A DNA stretch of 64,000 nt from Enterobacter pseudoroggenkampii (GCF_026420145.1 NZ_JAPMLV010000002.1:441676-505675), one strand, 5' to 3'. Shown: positions 49,312 through 60,800, counted from the stretch's first letter. The notes: generated by a model not told the origin, from the letters alone. Program-made: numbers and translations.

Positions 49312-49842
49312 ATGCGCATTTTGCCTGTTATTGCCGCGGTGACAGCCGCGTTTTTAGTGGTTGCCTGCAGTTCCCCTACCCCACCGCCTGGCGTTACCGT
49401 CGTCACGCCTTTTGATGCACAACGCTTCCTTGGAACATGGTATGAAATCGCGCGCCTCGACCACCGGTTTGAGCAGGGCTTAGAGAAGGTCACTGCGAAT
49501 TACAGCCCGATGGATGATGGCGGTATTCAGGTGATCAACCGGGGCTATAACCCCGACCGGGAGATGTGGCAACAGTCGATTGGGAAAGCGTACTTCACGG
49601 GCGACCCGCGGCGGGCCGCGCTTAAAGTCTCGTTCTTTGGCCCGTTTTATGGCGGCTATAACGTGATCGCGCTCGACAGAGAGTACCGTCACGCGCTGGT
49701 CTGCGGGCCGGATCGCGACTATCTGTGGATACTTTCCCGCACGCCAACACTTTCACCAGAAATGAAGCAGCAGATGCTGGACGTCGCGACCCGGCAAGGG
49801 TTTGATGTGTCAAAACTTATCTGGGTGAAACAACCCCATTAA
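49312..49842 (+). CDS. blc: Outer-membrane lipocalin Blc
   Basis: 176 residues. Lipoprotein signal with lipobox VVAC (Cys19) and the lipocalin motif [16 protein letters not shown]. Blc binds lysophospholipids and is stress-induced in E. coli. Start at 49312 after AAGGAAAC; a longer frame back to 49153 crosses the REP element and is not real. Its TAA shares TTAA with the stop of gdx. Confidence 0.96.
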   Translation: MRILPVIAAVTAAFLVVACSSPTPPPGVTVVTPFDAQRFLGTWYEIARLDHRFEQGLEKVTANYSPMDDGGIQVINRGYNPDREMWQQSIGKAYFTGDPRRAALKVSFFGPFYGGYNVIALDREYRHALVCGPDRDYLWILSRTPTLSPEMKQQMLDVATRQGFDVSKLIWVKQPH

Positions 49843-50156
49843 TGGGTGCTGAGCTTCAGCCCAACGATCCCGGCCACAATCAAGGCGAGGCTGGCGATAC
49901 GCGCCAGACTCGCTGACTCTCCCAGCAGCAAAATGCCGGTGATAGCGGCACCCACCGCGCCAATACCCGTCCAGACGGCATAAGCCGTTCCCACAGGCAG
50001 AGAGCGCATCGCCCAGGATAACAGAACGATACTGACTATCATGGCGGTAACGGTAATGACGCTGGGCGTCAGGCGGGTAAATCCGTGGGTGTACTTGAGA
50101 CCAATCGCCCATACCACTTCGAGCAGGCCAGCAATAAAAAGAATGATCCAGGACAT
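49839..50156 (-). CDS. gdx: Guanidinium exporter Gdx (SugE)
   Basis: 105 residues, four membrane helices, small multidrug resistance family. The central Glu13 in [17 protein letters not shown] is the proton/guanidinium site; the Gly-rich start of helix 2-3 and the sequence [20 protein letters not shown] fit the Gdx subtype. It exports guanidinium in exchange for protons. The guanidine-II riboswitch upstream supports this identity. Confidence 0.96.
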   Translation of the reverse strand: MSWIILFIAGLLEVVWAIGLKYTHGFTRLTPSVITVTAMIVSIVLLSWAMRSLPVGTAYAVWTGIGAVGAAITGILLLGESASLARIASLALIVAGIVGLKLSTH

Positions 50157-50183
50157 GTCAGGCTCCTTAACTTAATACAAGTT

Positions 50184-50228
50184 GGGGCCGTCCCCGGTGA
50201 AAGAAACGCTTACGGGTCGTCCCGTAAG
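50184..50228 (-). promoter_or_regulatory. Guanidine-II (mini-ykkC) riboswitch of gdx
   Basis: On the minus strand two hairpins: an 8-bp stem CTTACGGG/CCCGTAAG with loop ACGA (50209-50228), then GGGG/CCCC with loop ACGG (50184-50195). Paired hairpins with ACGR loops define this class; they dimerise on guanidine. The second hairpin is about 28 bp from the ATG, suited to translational control. Confidence 0.92.
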
Positions 50229-50246
50229 GCAGAGATTACGCCACCT

Positions 50247-50275
50247 ATTGTGGTTAGCGTGCTATTTTTTTTCAA
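50247..50275 (-). promoter_or_regulatory. Promoter of gdx
   Basis: Minus strand: -35 TTGAAA (50270-50275), 17-bp spacer, -10 CACAAT (50247-50252), about 20 bp before the first riboswitch hairpin. Confidence 0.65.
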
Positions 50276-50417
50276 TCATTTTTTGCTGAACACGTTAAGG
50301 CAAGAAATAGCCGCAGTATGGCGCGGAGTTCCGGCTTTTAGCACTCATCCGACTTCTCTATGATGATGTGCTTTCTGATGGCAGGAAGCCAAACCACTAG
50401 CCGACTGCGAATAAAAT

Positions 50418-51017
50418 ATGTTCAAAATTCTTTTGATTGACCGTTGTCACTTCACCCGCACGGGGTTTGAAGCATGGCTCAATCATTCCGGTTTGTTCCC
50501 GGGACACTACGTTGTGACCGGGCTGAATAATCTGTTTCTTGCCAGAGAACACATTCTGCAATGGAAACCTACGCTGGTTATTGCTGACCTGTACGGCTTC
50601 AGGCAGGACATTCACCATTTTCAGCAGCTTTCTTCTCTGCTTAACGCCAGTGAACGCTTACCGTTTATTTTGCTGCAATCGGGAGAGGACAGCGGCATGA
50701 CAGACTGGCTCGGACAGTTCCCGGTGTGGTCGTCGTTGTTGAAAAACGCCAGTCTCGAAGAAGTGGCAACGGTTATCAACGACGCATTGATCTCGCGCTC
50801 ATGCGCAGAAAGGCCAGCGGCGGCCGCCCCCTTGCTGACCCGGCAGGAAGAGAAAGTGCTGACATTGTGGATGGACGGCGCGAGCAATCAAAAAATTGCC
50901 GCTCACCTGAGTATCAACGGAAAAACGGTCTATACCTATAAACGCAATATCCGCATGAAATTGCATATGGATACGCGTTTTTCTCCGTTTTTATCCCTGC
51001 AGGAATCGGAAAGCTGA
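50418..51017 (+). CDS. ecnR: LuxR-type transcription regulator EcnR
   Basis: 199 residues. N-terminal receiver-like domain: Asp57 in LVIADLYGF matches the phospho-acceptor position and Lys109 in SLLKNAS the conserved lysine, so it may still be phosphorylated. C-terminal GerE helix-turn-helix at about 139-188 (LTRQEEKVLTLWMDGASNQK). Position next to the entericidin genes matches ecnR of Citrobacter freundii; K-12 lacks it. No sensor kinase is nearby. Confidence 0.8.
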   Translation: MFKILLIDRCHFTRTGFEAWLNHSGLFPGHYVVTGLNNLFLAREHILQWKPTLVIADLYGFRQDIHHFQQLSSLLNASERLPFILLQSGEDSGMTDWLGQFPVWSSLLKNASLEEVATVINDALISRSCAERPAAAAPLLTRQEEKVLTLWMDGASNQKIAAHLSINGKTVYTYKRNIRMKLHMDTRFSPFLSLQESES

Positions 51018-51047
51018 CGGTACGAAACCCGGCTGGTCCCGTACCGT
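51017..51047. terminator. Hairpin between converging ecnR and ecnB
   Basis: 8-bp stem ACGGTACG (51017-51024) / CGTACCGT (51040-51047), followed by TTATTCATT on the plus strand. Probable terminator for ecnR. Confidence 0.65.
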
Positions 51048-51054
51048 TTATTCA

Positions 51055-51201
51055 TTACTGCTGAGCTTTTGTTGCTGCACCAGAGATTGCGCTACCACCT
51101 TCAGAAATATCCTGACCGACGCCACGCGTGGTATTACAGGCCGTTAACACTGAAGAAAGTACCAAGACTGAAAAGATCGCTGCAATTGTCTTCTTAACCA
51201 T
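51055..51201 (-). CDS. ecnB: Entericidin B
   Basis: 48 residues. Reads [20 protein letters not shown] then A-Cys22 (lipobox), then [20 protein letters not shown] and a short Ala/Lys/Gln tail. A small cell-envelope lipoprotein; in E. coli entericidin B is the toxin-like member that promotes lysis in stationary phase. Downstream of ecnA on the same strand, 108 bp apart. Its length and lipobox fit the family. Confidence 0.95.
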   Translation of the reverse strand: MVKKTIAAIFSVLVLSSVLTACNTTRGVGQDISEGGSAISGAATKAQQ

Positions 51202-51309
51202 AATATCTTCCTTTTATAGCCAAAGTTGTTTTGTGTATAGCAACTTAAGAATAGACAAGATCCCGCCGGTTGACGGAAAAGGACGCATTTTTAGGAAAAT
51301 TAGACGAAC

Positions 51310-51444
51310 TTAGCTGGCGGCGTGAGAAATGATATGACCGAGCTCCTGGATGTCTTGTCCCATTCCACGCGTGGTGTTACAGCCGGAAAGCAATGCGCAG
51401 GAAAGCGCTAACAGAAGCAGAATTTTCACGGTACGTTTCATCAT
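51310..51444 (-). CDS. ecnA: Entericidin A
   Basis: 44 residues. Reads MMKRTVKILLLLALSCALLS then G-Cys22 (lipobox), then NTTRGMGQDIQELGHIISHA and AS. Considered the antidote lipoprotein to entericidin B in E. coli. Two adjacent ATGs are possible (51444 or 51441); I chose the first, which gives the E. coli-like Met-Met start. The mature parts of EcnA and EcnB share NTTRGxGQDI. Confidence 0.94.
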   Translation of the reverse strand: MMKRTVKILLLLALSCALLSGCNTTRGMGQDIQELGHIISHAAS

Positions 51445-51461
51445 CCCTGCCTGCAAGAATC

Positions 51462-51483
51462 AGGCGCAGCGGGCGCTGCGCCT
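51462..51483 (-). terminator. Hairpin after efp
   Basis: 9-bp stem AGGCGCAGC (51462-51470) / GCTGCGCCT (51475-51483), loop GGGC, just past the efp stop. No T-run follows on the minus strand, so termination may be partial and allow read-through into ecnA. Confidence 0.55.
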
Positions 51484-51498
51484 TCAATCATACGTAAA

Positions 51499-52065
51499 TT
51501 ACTTCACGCGGGACACGTATTCGCCGGAGCGGGTATCCACTTTGATCACTTCGCCAGTCTGTACGAACAGTGGCACTTTAACCACGGCGCCGGTAGACAG
51601 TTTGGCTGGTTTACCGCCGGTACCTGCGGTATCACCTTTCAGACCTGGATCGGTTTCAACGATTTCCAGTTCTACGAAGTTTGGTGGGGTCACAGCGATA
51701 GGCTGACCGTTCCACAGGGTCACGATGCACTCAGCCTGATCCAGCAGCCATTTAGCGCTGTCACCTACCGCTTTCTCATCAGCAGACAGCTGTTCGAAAG
51801 TGGAGTTGTTCATGAAATGATAGAACTCACCGTCGTTGTACAGATAGGTCAGGTTCATATCAACAACATCAGCGCCTTCAGCGGAGTCAGTAGACTTGAA
51901 GGTTTTCTCAACACGGGTACCGGTCAGCAGACGGCGCAGCTTAACGCGTGCGAATGCCTGGCCTTTACCTGGTTTAACGAATTCGCTGGCTTCAACCGCG
52001 TACGGTTCGCCGTCCATCATGATTTTAAGACCAGCACGAAAATCGTTGCTATAGTACGTTGCCAT
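51499..52065 (-). CDS. efp: Elongation factor P
   Basis: 188 residues, same length as E. coli. Three KOW/OB-like domains. The modified residue Lys34 lies in [10 protein letters not shown], and the C-terminal [18 protein letters not shown] is typical. EF-P relieves ribosomes stalled at polyproline. The start [14 protein letters not shown] at 52065; the frame extends through the divergent intergenic region without meaning. Its modifying enzyme gene epmB diverges 40 bp away. Confidence 0.98.
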   Translation of the reverse strand: MATYYSNDFRAGLKIMMDGEPYAVEASEFVKPGKGQAFARVKLRRLLTGTRVEKTFKSTDSAEGADVVDMNLTYLYNDGEFYHFMNNSTFEQLSADEKAVGDSAKWLLDQAECIVTLWNGQPIAVTPPNFVELEIVETDPGLKGDTAGTGGKPAKLSTGAVVKVPLFVQTGEVIKVDTRSGEYVSRVK

Positions 52066-52105
52066 AAGGCCCTCTAAATTTGTTAACTGGTAGCTAAGCC
52101 ACAAA

Positions 52106-53134
52106 ATGGCGCATATTGTAACCCTAAACACCCCGTCCAGAGAAGATTGGTTATCGCAACTTGCCGATGTAATCACCAGTCCTGATGAATTGCTGCGTCT
52201 TTTAGACCTCGATCAGCACCCAGAGTTGCTTGCAGGCCGCGAGGCAAAGCGCCTGTTCGCCCTGCGCGTTCCCCGCGCGTTTGTGGCGCGGATGGAGAAA
52301 GGCAATCCCGACGATCCGCTATTAAAACAAACGCTTACTTCGCAGGATGAGTTTGTCACCGCGCCGGGTTATAGCACCGATCCGCTGGAAGAGCAGAACA
52401 GCGTGGTGCCCGGTTTACTGCACAAGTATCTCAACCGCGCCCTGCTGCTGGTAAAAGGTGGCTGTGCGGTAAATTGTCGTTATTGCTTCCGTCGGCACTT
52501 CCCTTATGCCGAAAACCAGGGCAATAAACGCAACTGGCAGGTCGCGCTGGACTATATTGCCGCCCATCCGGAACTGGATGAGATTATTTTTTCCGGCGGC
52601 GACCCGCTGATGGCAAAAGATCATGAGCTGGACTGGCTGCTGACTCAGCTTGAAGCCATCCCGCACATTAAGCGCCTGCGCATTCACAGCCGTTTACCGA
52701 TTGTTATTCCGGCACGTATCACGGACGGCCTGGTGTCACGCCTGGAGCAGTCCCGATTGCAGGTGCTGCTGGTGAACCATATTAACCACGCGAACGAAAT
52801 TGACGATGCGTTTCGCGCGGCGATGGCGCGACTGCGTAAAGCGGGCGTGACGCTGCTGAACCAGAGCGTGCTGCTGCGCGGCGTCAATGACAGCGCCCGC
52901 GTGCTGGCCGATCTGAGCAATGCCCTGTTTGATGCGGGCGTGATGCCCTATTACCTGCACGTGCTGGATCGCGTTCAGGGCGCGGCCCATTTCATGGTGA
53001 CGGACGAAGAAGCCCGGCAGATTATGCGCGAACTGTTAACGCTGGTTTCAGGCTATATGGTGCCGAAGCTGGCACGCGAGATTGGCGGAGAGCCGAGCAA
53101 GACGCCGCTGGATTTGCAGCTGCGGCAGCACTAG
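52106..53134 (+). CDS. epmB: EF-P lysine 2,3-aminomutase EpmB (YjeK)
   Basis: 342 residues, same length as E. coli. Radical-SAM cysteines [15 protein letters not shown], followed by [19 protein letters not shown] and [13 protein letters not shown]. It makes (R)-beta-lysine that EpmA attaches to EF-P. Divergent from efp with only 40 bp between start codons, so both promoters must overlap or extend into coding sequence. Confidence 0.97.
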   Translation: MAHIVTLNTPSREDWLSQLADVITSPDELLRLLDLDQHPELLAGREAKRLFALRVPRAFVARMEKGNPDDPLLKQTLTSQDEFVTAPGYSTDPLEEQNSVVPGLLHKYLNRALLLVKGGCAVNCRYCFRRHFPYAENQGNKRNWQVALDYIAAHPELDEIIFSGGDPLMAKDHELDWLLTQLEAIPHIKRLRIHSRLPIVIPARITDGLVSRLEQSRLQVLLVNHINHANEIDDAFRAAMARLRKAGVTLLNQSVLLRGVNDSARVLADLSNALFDAGVMPYYLHVLDRVQGAAHFMVTDEEARQIMRELLTLVSGYMVPKLAREIGGEPSKTPLDLQLRQH

Positions 53135-53136
53135 TT

Positions 53137-53171
53137 TCCCCTCACCCTAACCCTCTCCCACAGGGAGAGGG
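53137..53171. repeat. Palindromic intergenic repeat, copy 3
   Basis: CCCCTCACCCTAACCCTCTC then CCACAGGGAGAGGG, beginning just after the epmB stop. The fullest copy of the family in this window, between converging epmB and yjeI. Confidence 0.8.
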
Positions 53172-53181
53172 AAAAAGGCAA

Positions 53182-53535
53182 TCAGTTCGGGCACTTGTAG
53201 ACCTGGCCGCTCATCTGGCTGGCGGTCGGCACGAAGCTGGACAGCATACTCTGCGTTGGGCTGCTCACGCCGTAAATCACGTTGCCACCCATTGCCGCAG
53301 CCTGGTTACGCAGGGCATTCGCCGCACCGCGCATAGAGCCACCTTCTTCGCCATGCTGACCAGACATCCAGTTGCTTTGCTCACCGGTTGCCGTGCCTAA
53401 CAGCTGGCATTCACTGCCTGGCTTATCTTCCACAAAGCGAACACCCTGGCCCGCTGCCGACAGCTCATTGCTGGAGCTACAACCCGCCAGCAGCAATGCT
53501 GCCCCTACAATCCCTGCACAGACTTTTACGCGCAT
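53182..53535 (-). CDS. yjeI: Outer-membrane lipoprotein YjeI (DUF4156)
   Basis: 117 residues. Lipobox LAGC (Cys19), then a short domain with HGEEGGSMRGAANALRNQAA and a C-terminal GQVYKCPN. Function unknown. The start at 53535 (MRVKVCAGIVG) gives a proper lipoprotein signal; the frame extends 37 codons upstream without a signal. Confidence 0.9.
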   Translation of the reverse strand: MRVKVCAGIVGAALLLAGCSSSNELSAAGQGVRFVEDKPGSECQLLGTATGEQSNWMSGQHGEEGGSMRGAANALRNQAAAMGGNVIYGVSSPTQSMLSSFVPTASQMSGQVYKCPN

Positions 53536-53610
53536 GTTATTCCTCGTTTTCAATAAGCTGGACAGTAGTTGTCCGTGTGTAAATCTTATACCTAAAAGAT
53601 GACCAAAAGA

Positions 53611-53642
53611 AAAACCCCCGAGCATTTCTGCCCGGGGGTTTT
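53611..53642. terminator. Terminator of groSL
   Basis: 10-bp stem AAAACCCCCG (53611-53620) / CGGGGGTTTT (53633-53642), 12-nt loop, T-runs on both strands. Lies between groL and the upstream side of yjeI. Confidence 0.88.
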
Positions 53643-53669
53643 TCACATTCTACGACGTAGAGCGCACGA

Positions 53670-55325
<1,656 letters not shown>

Positions 55326-55344
55326 TCAAATTCTCGTGCGTAAA

Positions 55345-55747
<403 letters not shown>

Positions 55748-55817
55748 GGGGAGTTGAAAAAAAAATTTGCGAAAGTGTTACCATCGCCTCTCTTTTGGTA
55801 CTGGCAGGGCGATGTCA

Positions 55818-57059
55818 ATGAGTGGACTCAAGCAGGAGTTAGGGCTGGCGCAGGGCGTTGGCCTGCTCTCAACCTCCTTGTTAGGTACGGGCGTGTTTGC
55901 CGTACCGGCACTGGCGGCGCTGGTCGCGGGAAATAATAGCCTGTGGGCGTGGCCAGCGCTGATTGTACTGGTTTTCCCGATAGCCATTGTGTTTGCCATC
56001 CTGGGGCGGCATTTCCCCAGCGCGGGCGGCGTGGCGCACTTTGTCGGCCTGGCCTTTGGGCCGCGGCTGCAGCGTGTCACCGGCTGGCTGTTTCTCTCCG
56101 TCATTCCGGTTGGCCTTCCTGCGGCATTGCATATTGCGACCGGCTTTGGTCAGGCGCTGTTTGGCTGGCATAACGAGCAGTTATTGCTGGCAGAACTGGG
56201 CACGCTGGCTATCGTCTGGTGGGTGGGCTCTCGCGGAGCCCGCTCCAGCGCCAACCTGCAGACGCTGGTTGCGGTGCTGATTGTCGCGCTCATTGCCGCT
56301 ATCTGGTGGGCGGGCGATATCACGATCAAGGAAATTCCCTTCCCGGCGGTGACAGACGTCGACCATTCACAGCTTTTCGCCGCGCTCTCCGTCATGTTCT
56401 GGTGTTTTGTGGGTCTGGAAGCCTTTGCCCATCTTGCCTCTGAATTTAAGCAGCCTGAGCGCGATTTCCCCCGGGCGCTGATGATAGGCCTGCTGCTGGC
56501 AGGTACGGTCTACTGGGCGTGTACCGTGCTGGTGTTGCACTTCCACGCGTTCGGCGCGGATCTCGCCGCCGCGGCATCGCTGCCGGGTATCGTGGTTAAT
56601 CTGTTTGGCGTGAAGGCGCTGTGGATCGCCTGCGTCATCGGCTATCTGGCCTGTTTTGCCAGCCTGAATATTTATATCCAGAGCTTTGCCCGGCTGGTGT
56701 GGTCGCAGGCGCTCGACAAACCTGAAAATCGCCTCGCGCGCCTGTCTAAACGCCAGCTTCCGCTGAATGCCCTGAATGCCGTACTGGGCTGCTGCGTGTT
56801 GAGCACGCTGTGTATTTACGCACTGAAGATCAATCTGGACGCGCTGATCGTCTACGCCAACGGTATTTTCATTATGATCTACCTGCTGTGCATGCTGGCG
56901 GGATGTCGTTTGCTGCAAGGTCGCTATAAAACACTGGCGGTCATCGGGGGTGGGCTTTGCCTGCTGTTGCTGGCGATGGTGGGATGGAAGAGTCTGTACG
57001 CGATTGTCATGCTGGCAGGACTGTGGCTGTTTTTACCAAAGCGCGATGCGCACCAGTAG
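55818..57059 (+). CDS. yjeH: L-methionine/branched-chain amino-acid exporter YjeH
   Basis: 413 residues (E. coli 418), APC superfamily, about 11-12 membrane segments. GVGLLSTSLLGTGVFAVPAL near the N-terminus and FWCFVGLEAFAHLASEFKQP are typical. E. coli YjeH exports methionine and branched-chain amino acids. Start MSGLKQELGLAQG at 55818; an ATG two codons earlier is also possible. Confidence 0.93.
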   Translation: MSGLKQELGLAQGVGLLSTSLLGTGVFAVPALAALVAGNNSLWAWPALIVLVFPIAIVFAILGRHFPSAGGVAHFVGLAFGPRLQRVTGWLFLSVIPVGLPAALHIATGFGQALFGWHNEQLLLAELGTLAIVWWVGSRGARSSANLQTLVAVLIVALIAAIWWAGDITIKEIPFPAVTDVDHSQLFAALSVMFWCFVGLEAFAHLASEFKQPERDFPRALMIGLLLAGTVYWACTVLVLHFHAFGADLAAAASLPGIVVNLFGVKALWIACVIGYLACFASLNIYIQSFARLVWSQALDKPENRLARLSKRQLPLNALNAVLGCCVLSTLCIYALKINLDALIVYANGIFIMIYLLCMLAGCRLLQGRYKTLAVIGGGLCLLLLAMVGWKSLYAIVMLAGLWLFLPKRDAHQ

Positions 57060-57060
57060 C

Positions 57061-57086
57061 GCCCGGTAAGCGAAGCGCCACCGGGC
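57061..57086. repeat. REP element between yjeH and fxsA
   Basis: GCCCGGTAAGCGAAGCGCCA then CCGGGC, directly after the yjeH stop and 7 bp from the end of converging fxsA. Confidence 0.8.
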
Positions 57087-57093
57087 AAATCTA

Positions 57094-57564
57094 TCACCGA
57101 TCGTCTTTATGGTCTAAACGGTCGTGCTGTTCATCTTTACGCTGATATTCCCCTTCAAAGGTATCGCCTGGCCCGGTGCTGAACCCACCGCCAGGCATAC
57201 GGTTAAAGCGCAGATGCGGCAGCAGCTTCATGGTCAGGTGCTTTTGCACCGGCGGCAGAAGCAGCAGAAGGCCGAGAAAGTCGGTGAAGAACCCCGGCAG
57301 GATCAGCAGCAGCCCCGCAATAATCAGCGATACGCTTTTGATCATCTCCGCTGCCGGGCTTTCGCCTGCGGCCATCTTCTCCTGCATTAACAGGAAATTT
57401 TTGAAACCCTGATTACGCACCAGCGACATGCCGATGACGGAGGTGAAAATCACCAGAATCAGCGTCAGCAGGACGCCCAGCACATGGGCAACCTGGATGA
57501 AAATGGAAATCTCAATGTAAACATAGAGAAAGAAAGCAATAAACGGTATCCAGCGCACTGGCAT
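57094..57564 (-). CDS. fxsA: FxsA family membrane protein
   Basis: 156 residues (E. coli 158). Two to three hydrophobic segments (about 3-20, 25-45 and 75-105) and a polar C-terminal tail. In E. coli, extra FxsA relieves phage T7 exclusion by F plasmids; cellular role unknown. Converges on yjeH. Confidence 0.92.
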   Translation of the reverse strand: MPVRWIPFIAFFLYVYIEISIFIQVAHVLGVLLTLILVIFTSVIGMSLVRNQGFKNFLLMQEKMAAGESPAAEMIKSVSLIIAGLLLILPGFFTDFLGLLLLLPPVQKHLTMKLLPHLRFNRMPGGGFSTGPGDTFEGEYQRKDEQHDRLDHKDDR

Positions 57565-57691
57565 CTCCTGTGTGGCAAGGGCCGGCGGGCCCCTGTCTGA
57601 ATGTGTTCGCGACGCGCGTTTGTATGAGATGGTGACGGTTAGCGAAAATTCAATCAGTTTGCACGGATATTTTTTTCGGAAATATTAAAGC

Positions 57692-57707
57692 GGTGACCCA
57701 TTTCACA
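57692..57707. promoter_or_regulatory. CRP site upstream of aspA
   Basis: GGTGA-CCCATT-TCACA matches the CRP consensus TGTGA-N6-TCACA in 9 of 10 positions. Its centre is about 91 bp before the inferred aspA transcription start, the place known for CRP in E. coli aspA. Confidence 0.7.
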
Positions 57708-57777
57708 GATTAATAATTATCATGGAATCGGCTCGATAATAAGTGATCCAGCTTACGGCAATTCGCTATCATCAGCA

Positions 57778-57783
57778 TATGAT
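57778..57783 (+). promoter_or_regulatory. Probable -10 box of the aspA promoter
   Basis: TATGAT, with only a poor -35 match, consistent with an activator-dependent promoter. The rest of the 329-bp fxsA-aspA gap is AT-rich and holds no gene. Confidence 0.45.
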
Positions 57784-57893
57784 CTCGAACATCTGGCTGA
57801 TTGAGGGAATAATCGTCGGCCAGAAAATATTCAAAACCACATAAATACTGTGTGTTTAGTACAATCCATCGGCAGCTTGAAAAGAAGGTTCAC

Positions 57894-59330
57894 ATGTTAA
57901 ACAACATTCGTATCGAAGAAGACTTGTTGGGTACCAGGGAAGTTCCAGCGGATGCCTACTACGGTGTTCACACTCTGAGAGCGATTGAAAACTTCTACAT
58001 CAGCAACAGCAAAATCAGCGACATCCCTGAGTTTGTCCGTGGCATGGTGATGGTGAAGAAAGCCGCAGCCCTGGCCAACAAAGAGCTGCAAACCATTCCT
58101 AAAAGCGCGGCAAATGCGATTATCGCAGCCTGCGATGAAGTGCTGAACAACGGCAAATGCATGGACCAGTTCCCGGTTGACGTCTATCAGGGCGGCGCGG
58201 GCACCTCCGTCAACATGAATACCAACGAAGTACTGGCAAACATTGGCCTGGAGCTGATGGGTCACCAGAAAGGTGAATACCAGTACCTTAACCCGAACGA
58301 CCACGTTAACAAATGCCAGTCCACCAACGACGCTTACCCTACCGGCTTCCGTATCGCGGTGTATGCCTCTGTAGTGAAACTGGTGGATGCGATCAACCAA
58401 CTGGGTGATGGCTTCCAGCGTAAAGCGGTTGAGTTCCAGGACATCCTGAAAATGGGTCGTACCCAGCTGCAGGACGCGGTGCCTATGACCCTCGGCCAGG
58501 AATTCCACGCGTTTAACGTGCTGCTTAACGAAGAGACCAAAAACCTGCTGCGCACCTCCGAGCTGCTGCTGGAAGTGAACCTTGGCGCAACCGCCATCGG
58601 TACACGTCTGAACACCCCGGATGGCTATCAGCAGCTGGCGGTACAGAAGCTGGCTGAAGTCTCTAACCTGCCGGTTGTGCCTGCAGAAGACCTGATTGAA
58701 GCGACCTCCGACTGCGGCGCCTACGTCATGGTACACAGCGCGCTGAAACGTCTGGCAGTGAAATTGTCCAAAATCTGTAACGACCTGCGCCTGCTTTCCT
58801 CCGGTCCGCGCGCTGGCCTGAACGAAATCAACCTGCCAGAGCTGCAGGCGGGTTCGTCCATCATGCCGGCCAAGGTGAACCCGGTTGTGCCAGAAGTGGT
58901 GAATCAGGTTTGCTTCAAAGTCATCGGTAACGATACAACCGTGACCATGGCCTCTGAAGCGGGTCAGCTGCAGCTGAACGTGATGGAGCCAGTGATTGGC
59001 CAGGCGATGTTTGAATCTATCCACATCCTGACCAACGCCTGCTACAACCTGCTGGAAAAATGCATTAACGGCATCACAGCGAATAAAGAAGTCTGTGAGG
59101 GTTATGTCTATAACTCCATCGGGATCGTCACCTACCTCAACCCGTTCATCGGTCACCACAACGGTGACATCGTCGGTAAGATTTGCGCCGAAACCGGTAA
59201 GAGCGTACGTGAAGTGGTGCTGGAGCGCGGGCTGTTGACCGAAGCGGAGCTGGACGATATCTTCTCGGCCCAGAACCTGATGCACCCGGCATATAAAGCA
59301 AAACGATATACCGATGAAAGCGAACAGTAA
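57894..59330 (+). CDS. aspA: Aspartate ammonia-lyase AspA
   Basis: 478 residues, same length as E. coli. The fumarase/aspartase signature [12 protein letters not shown] carries the catalytic Ser on the flexible loop; also [14 protein letters not shown] and TNDAYPTGF. It converts aspartate to fumarate and ammonia, supplying fumarate reductase in anaerobic growth. Start [16 protein letters not shown] at 57894 after AAGAAGGTT. Followed by a terminator and dcuA, its usual partner. Confidence 0.98.
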   Translation: MLNNIRIEEDLLGTREVPADAYYGVHTLRAIENFYISNSKISDIPEFVRGMVMVKKAAALANKELQTIPKSAANAIIAACDEVLNNGKCMDQFPVDVYQGGAGTSVNMNTNEVLANIGLELMGHQKGEYQYLNPNDHVNKCQSTNDAYPTGFRIAVYASVVKLVDAINQLGDGFQRKAVEFQDILKMGRTQLQDAVPMTLGQEFHAFNVLLNEETKNLLRTSELLLEVNLGATAIGTRLNTPDGYQQLAVQKLAEVSNLPVVPAEDLIEATSDCGAYVMVHSALKRLAVKLSKICNDLRLLSSGPRAGLNEINLPELQAGSSIMPAKVNPVVPEVVNQVCFKVIGNDTTVTMASEAGQLQLNVMEPVIGQAMFESIHILTNACYNLLEKCINGITANKEVCEGYVYNSIGIVTYLNPFIGHHNGDIVGKICAETGKSVREVVLERGLLTEAELDDIFSAQNLMHPAYKAKRYTDESEQ

Positions 59331-59350
59331 CCGTTCAGGCTAGGCTTCTT

Positions 59351-59380
59351 AAGGCACGTCACTTGTGACGTGCCTTTTTT
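59351..59380 (+). terminator. Terminator between aspA and dcuA
   Basis: AAGGCACGTCAC (59351-59362) pairs with GTGACGTGCCTT (59365-59376) and six T residues end the motif. In E. coli this site lets part of the aspA transcription continue into dcuA. Confidence 0.88.
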
Positions 59381-59445
59381 CTTTTTAGGCGTTACCGAAA
59401 TACAACAATTCAATATCAACTTGTTAATAAGCAAGGAAGGTCCTT

Positions 59446-60747
59446 ATGTTTGGAGCAGAACTCGTCATCGTCTTGTTGGCGATTTATTTGGGAGCAAGAC
59501 TCGGGGGTATCGGCATCGGTTTTGCTGGTGGTCTCGGGGTGCTCGTTCTTACCCTTATCTTTCAGATTAAACCCGGCGCAATCCCGTTTGACGTTATCGA
59601 AATCATCATGGCCGTTATTGCCGCTATCGCCGCCATGCAGGTGGCAGGCGGTATGGACTACCTGGTGAGCCTGGCGGAGCGTATGCTGCGCCGCCATCCA
59701 AAATACATTACCTTCCTTGCCCCGCTGGTGACCTGGTTTATGACCATTCTCGCCGGTACGGGCCACACCGCCTTCTCCACGCTGCCGGTGATTACCGAAG
59801 TGGCGAAAGAGCAGGGTATCCGTCCGTCTCGTCCGCTCTCTATTGCCGTCGTCGCGTCCCAGATTGCGATTACCGCCTCGCCGATTTCCGCTGCGGTGGT
59901 CTTCTTCGCCGGTATCCTTGAACCGATGGGCGTGAGCTACCTGACGCTGCTGGCGATCTGTATCCCGGTGACGCTGATTGCAGTGATGATTACTGCCGTG
60001 CTGTGTAACTTCCTCGGCGCTGAACTGAAAGACGATCCGGTTTATCAGGAGCGTCTGGCAAAAGGTGAAGTGAGCCTGCGCGGCAGCCAGGTCTTCGAGC
60101 TGAAGCCACATGCGAAGCGCTCCGTGCTACTGTTCCTGATTGGGATTGTCGCCGTCATGTTCTATGCGACCGCCATCAGCGATACCGTGGGCCTGATCCA
60201 GAACCCGGTCCTGCCGCGTAACGAAGCGATTGTGGTGTTCATGCTGACCATCGCAACACTGATTAGCATCACCTGTAAAATTGATACCAGCGAAGTGCTG
60301 AACGCCAGCACCTTCAAATCCGGTATGAGCGCCTGCGTGTGCGTACTGGGCGTGGCGTGGCTCGGTGATACCTTCGTGAAAGCGCACATCAGCGACATTC
60401 AGACCGTAGCAGGCGACCTGCTGCACAACTATCCGTGGCTGCTGGCGGTGGTGCTGTTCTTTGCCGCTACCCTGCTTTATTCCCAGGCGGCGACCACCAA
60501 AGCGCTGATGCCTGCGGCACTGATGCTGGGCGTTACCCCGCTGACGGCGATTGCCTCTTTCGCGGCGGTTTCTGCCCTGTTCGTTCTGCCAACCTACCCA
60601 ACCCTGCTGGCTGCGGTGGAGATGGACGACACCGGCTCAACCCGTATCGGTAAGTATGTGTTTAACCACGCGTTCCTGATCCCGGGAGTGGTCGCCATTT
60701 CACTTTGCGTGATCCTCGGCTTTATCATTGGCGGCGTGGTGCTGTAA
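59446..60747 (+). CDS. dcuA: Anaerobic C4-dicarboxylate transporter DcuA
   Basis: 433 residues, same length as E. coli, about 10-12 membrane segments. MFGAELVIVLLAIYLGARLG start and the conserved GTGHTAFSTLPVITEVAKEQ segment. It exchanges aspartate, fumarate and succinate across the inner membrane. Just downstream of aspA; together they feed fumarate to FrdABCD. Confidence 0.97.
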   Translation: MFGAELVIVLLAIYLGARLGGIGIGFAGGLGVLVLTLIFQIKPGAIPFDVIEIIMAVIAAIAAMQVAGGMDYLVSLAERMLRRHPKYITFLAPLVTWFMTILAGTGHTAFSTLPVITEVAKEQGIRPSRPLSIAVVASQIAITASPISAAVVFFAGILEPMGVSYLTLLAICIPVTLIAVMITAVLCNFLGAELKDDPVYQERLAKGEVSLRGSQVFELKPHAKRSVLLFLIGIVAVMFYATAISDTVGLIQNPVLPRNEAIVVFMLTIATLISITCKIDTSEVLNASTFKSGMSACVCVLGVAWLGDTFVKAHISDIQTVAGDLLHNYPWLLAVVLFFAATLLYSQAATTKALMPAALMLGVTPLTAIASFAAVSALFVLPTYPTLLAAVEMDDTGSTRIGKYVFNHAFLIPGVVAISLCVILGFIIGGVVL

Positions 60748-60777
60748 ACGGTGAGTGGTTGTAAAAATAGTTAAAAT

Positions 60778-60800
60778 CGGGCCGCTCTGCGGCCCGTTTC
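60778..60800 (+). terminator. Terminator after dcuA
   Basis: 8-bp stem CGGGCCGC (60778-60785) / GCGGCCCG (60789-60796), loop TCT, followed by TTTC. Confidence 0.8.

Noticed and set aside
57897..59285. A 462-codon open frame antisense to aspA
   Set aside because: Shadow of a highly expressed gene with strong codon bias; no family similarity and no start signal.
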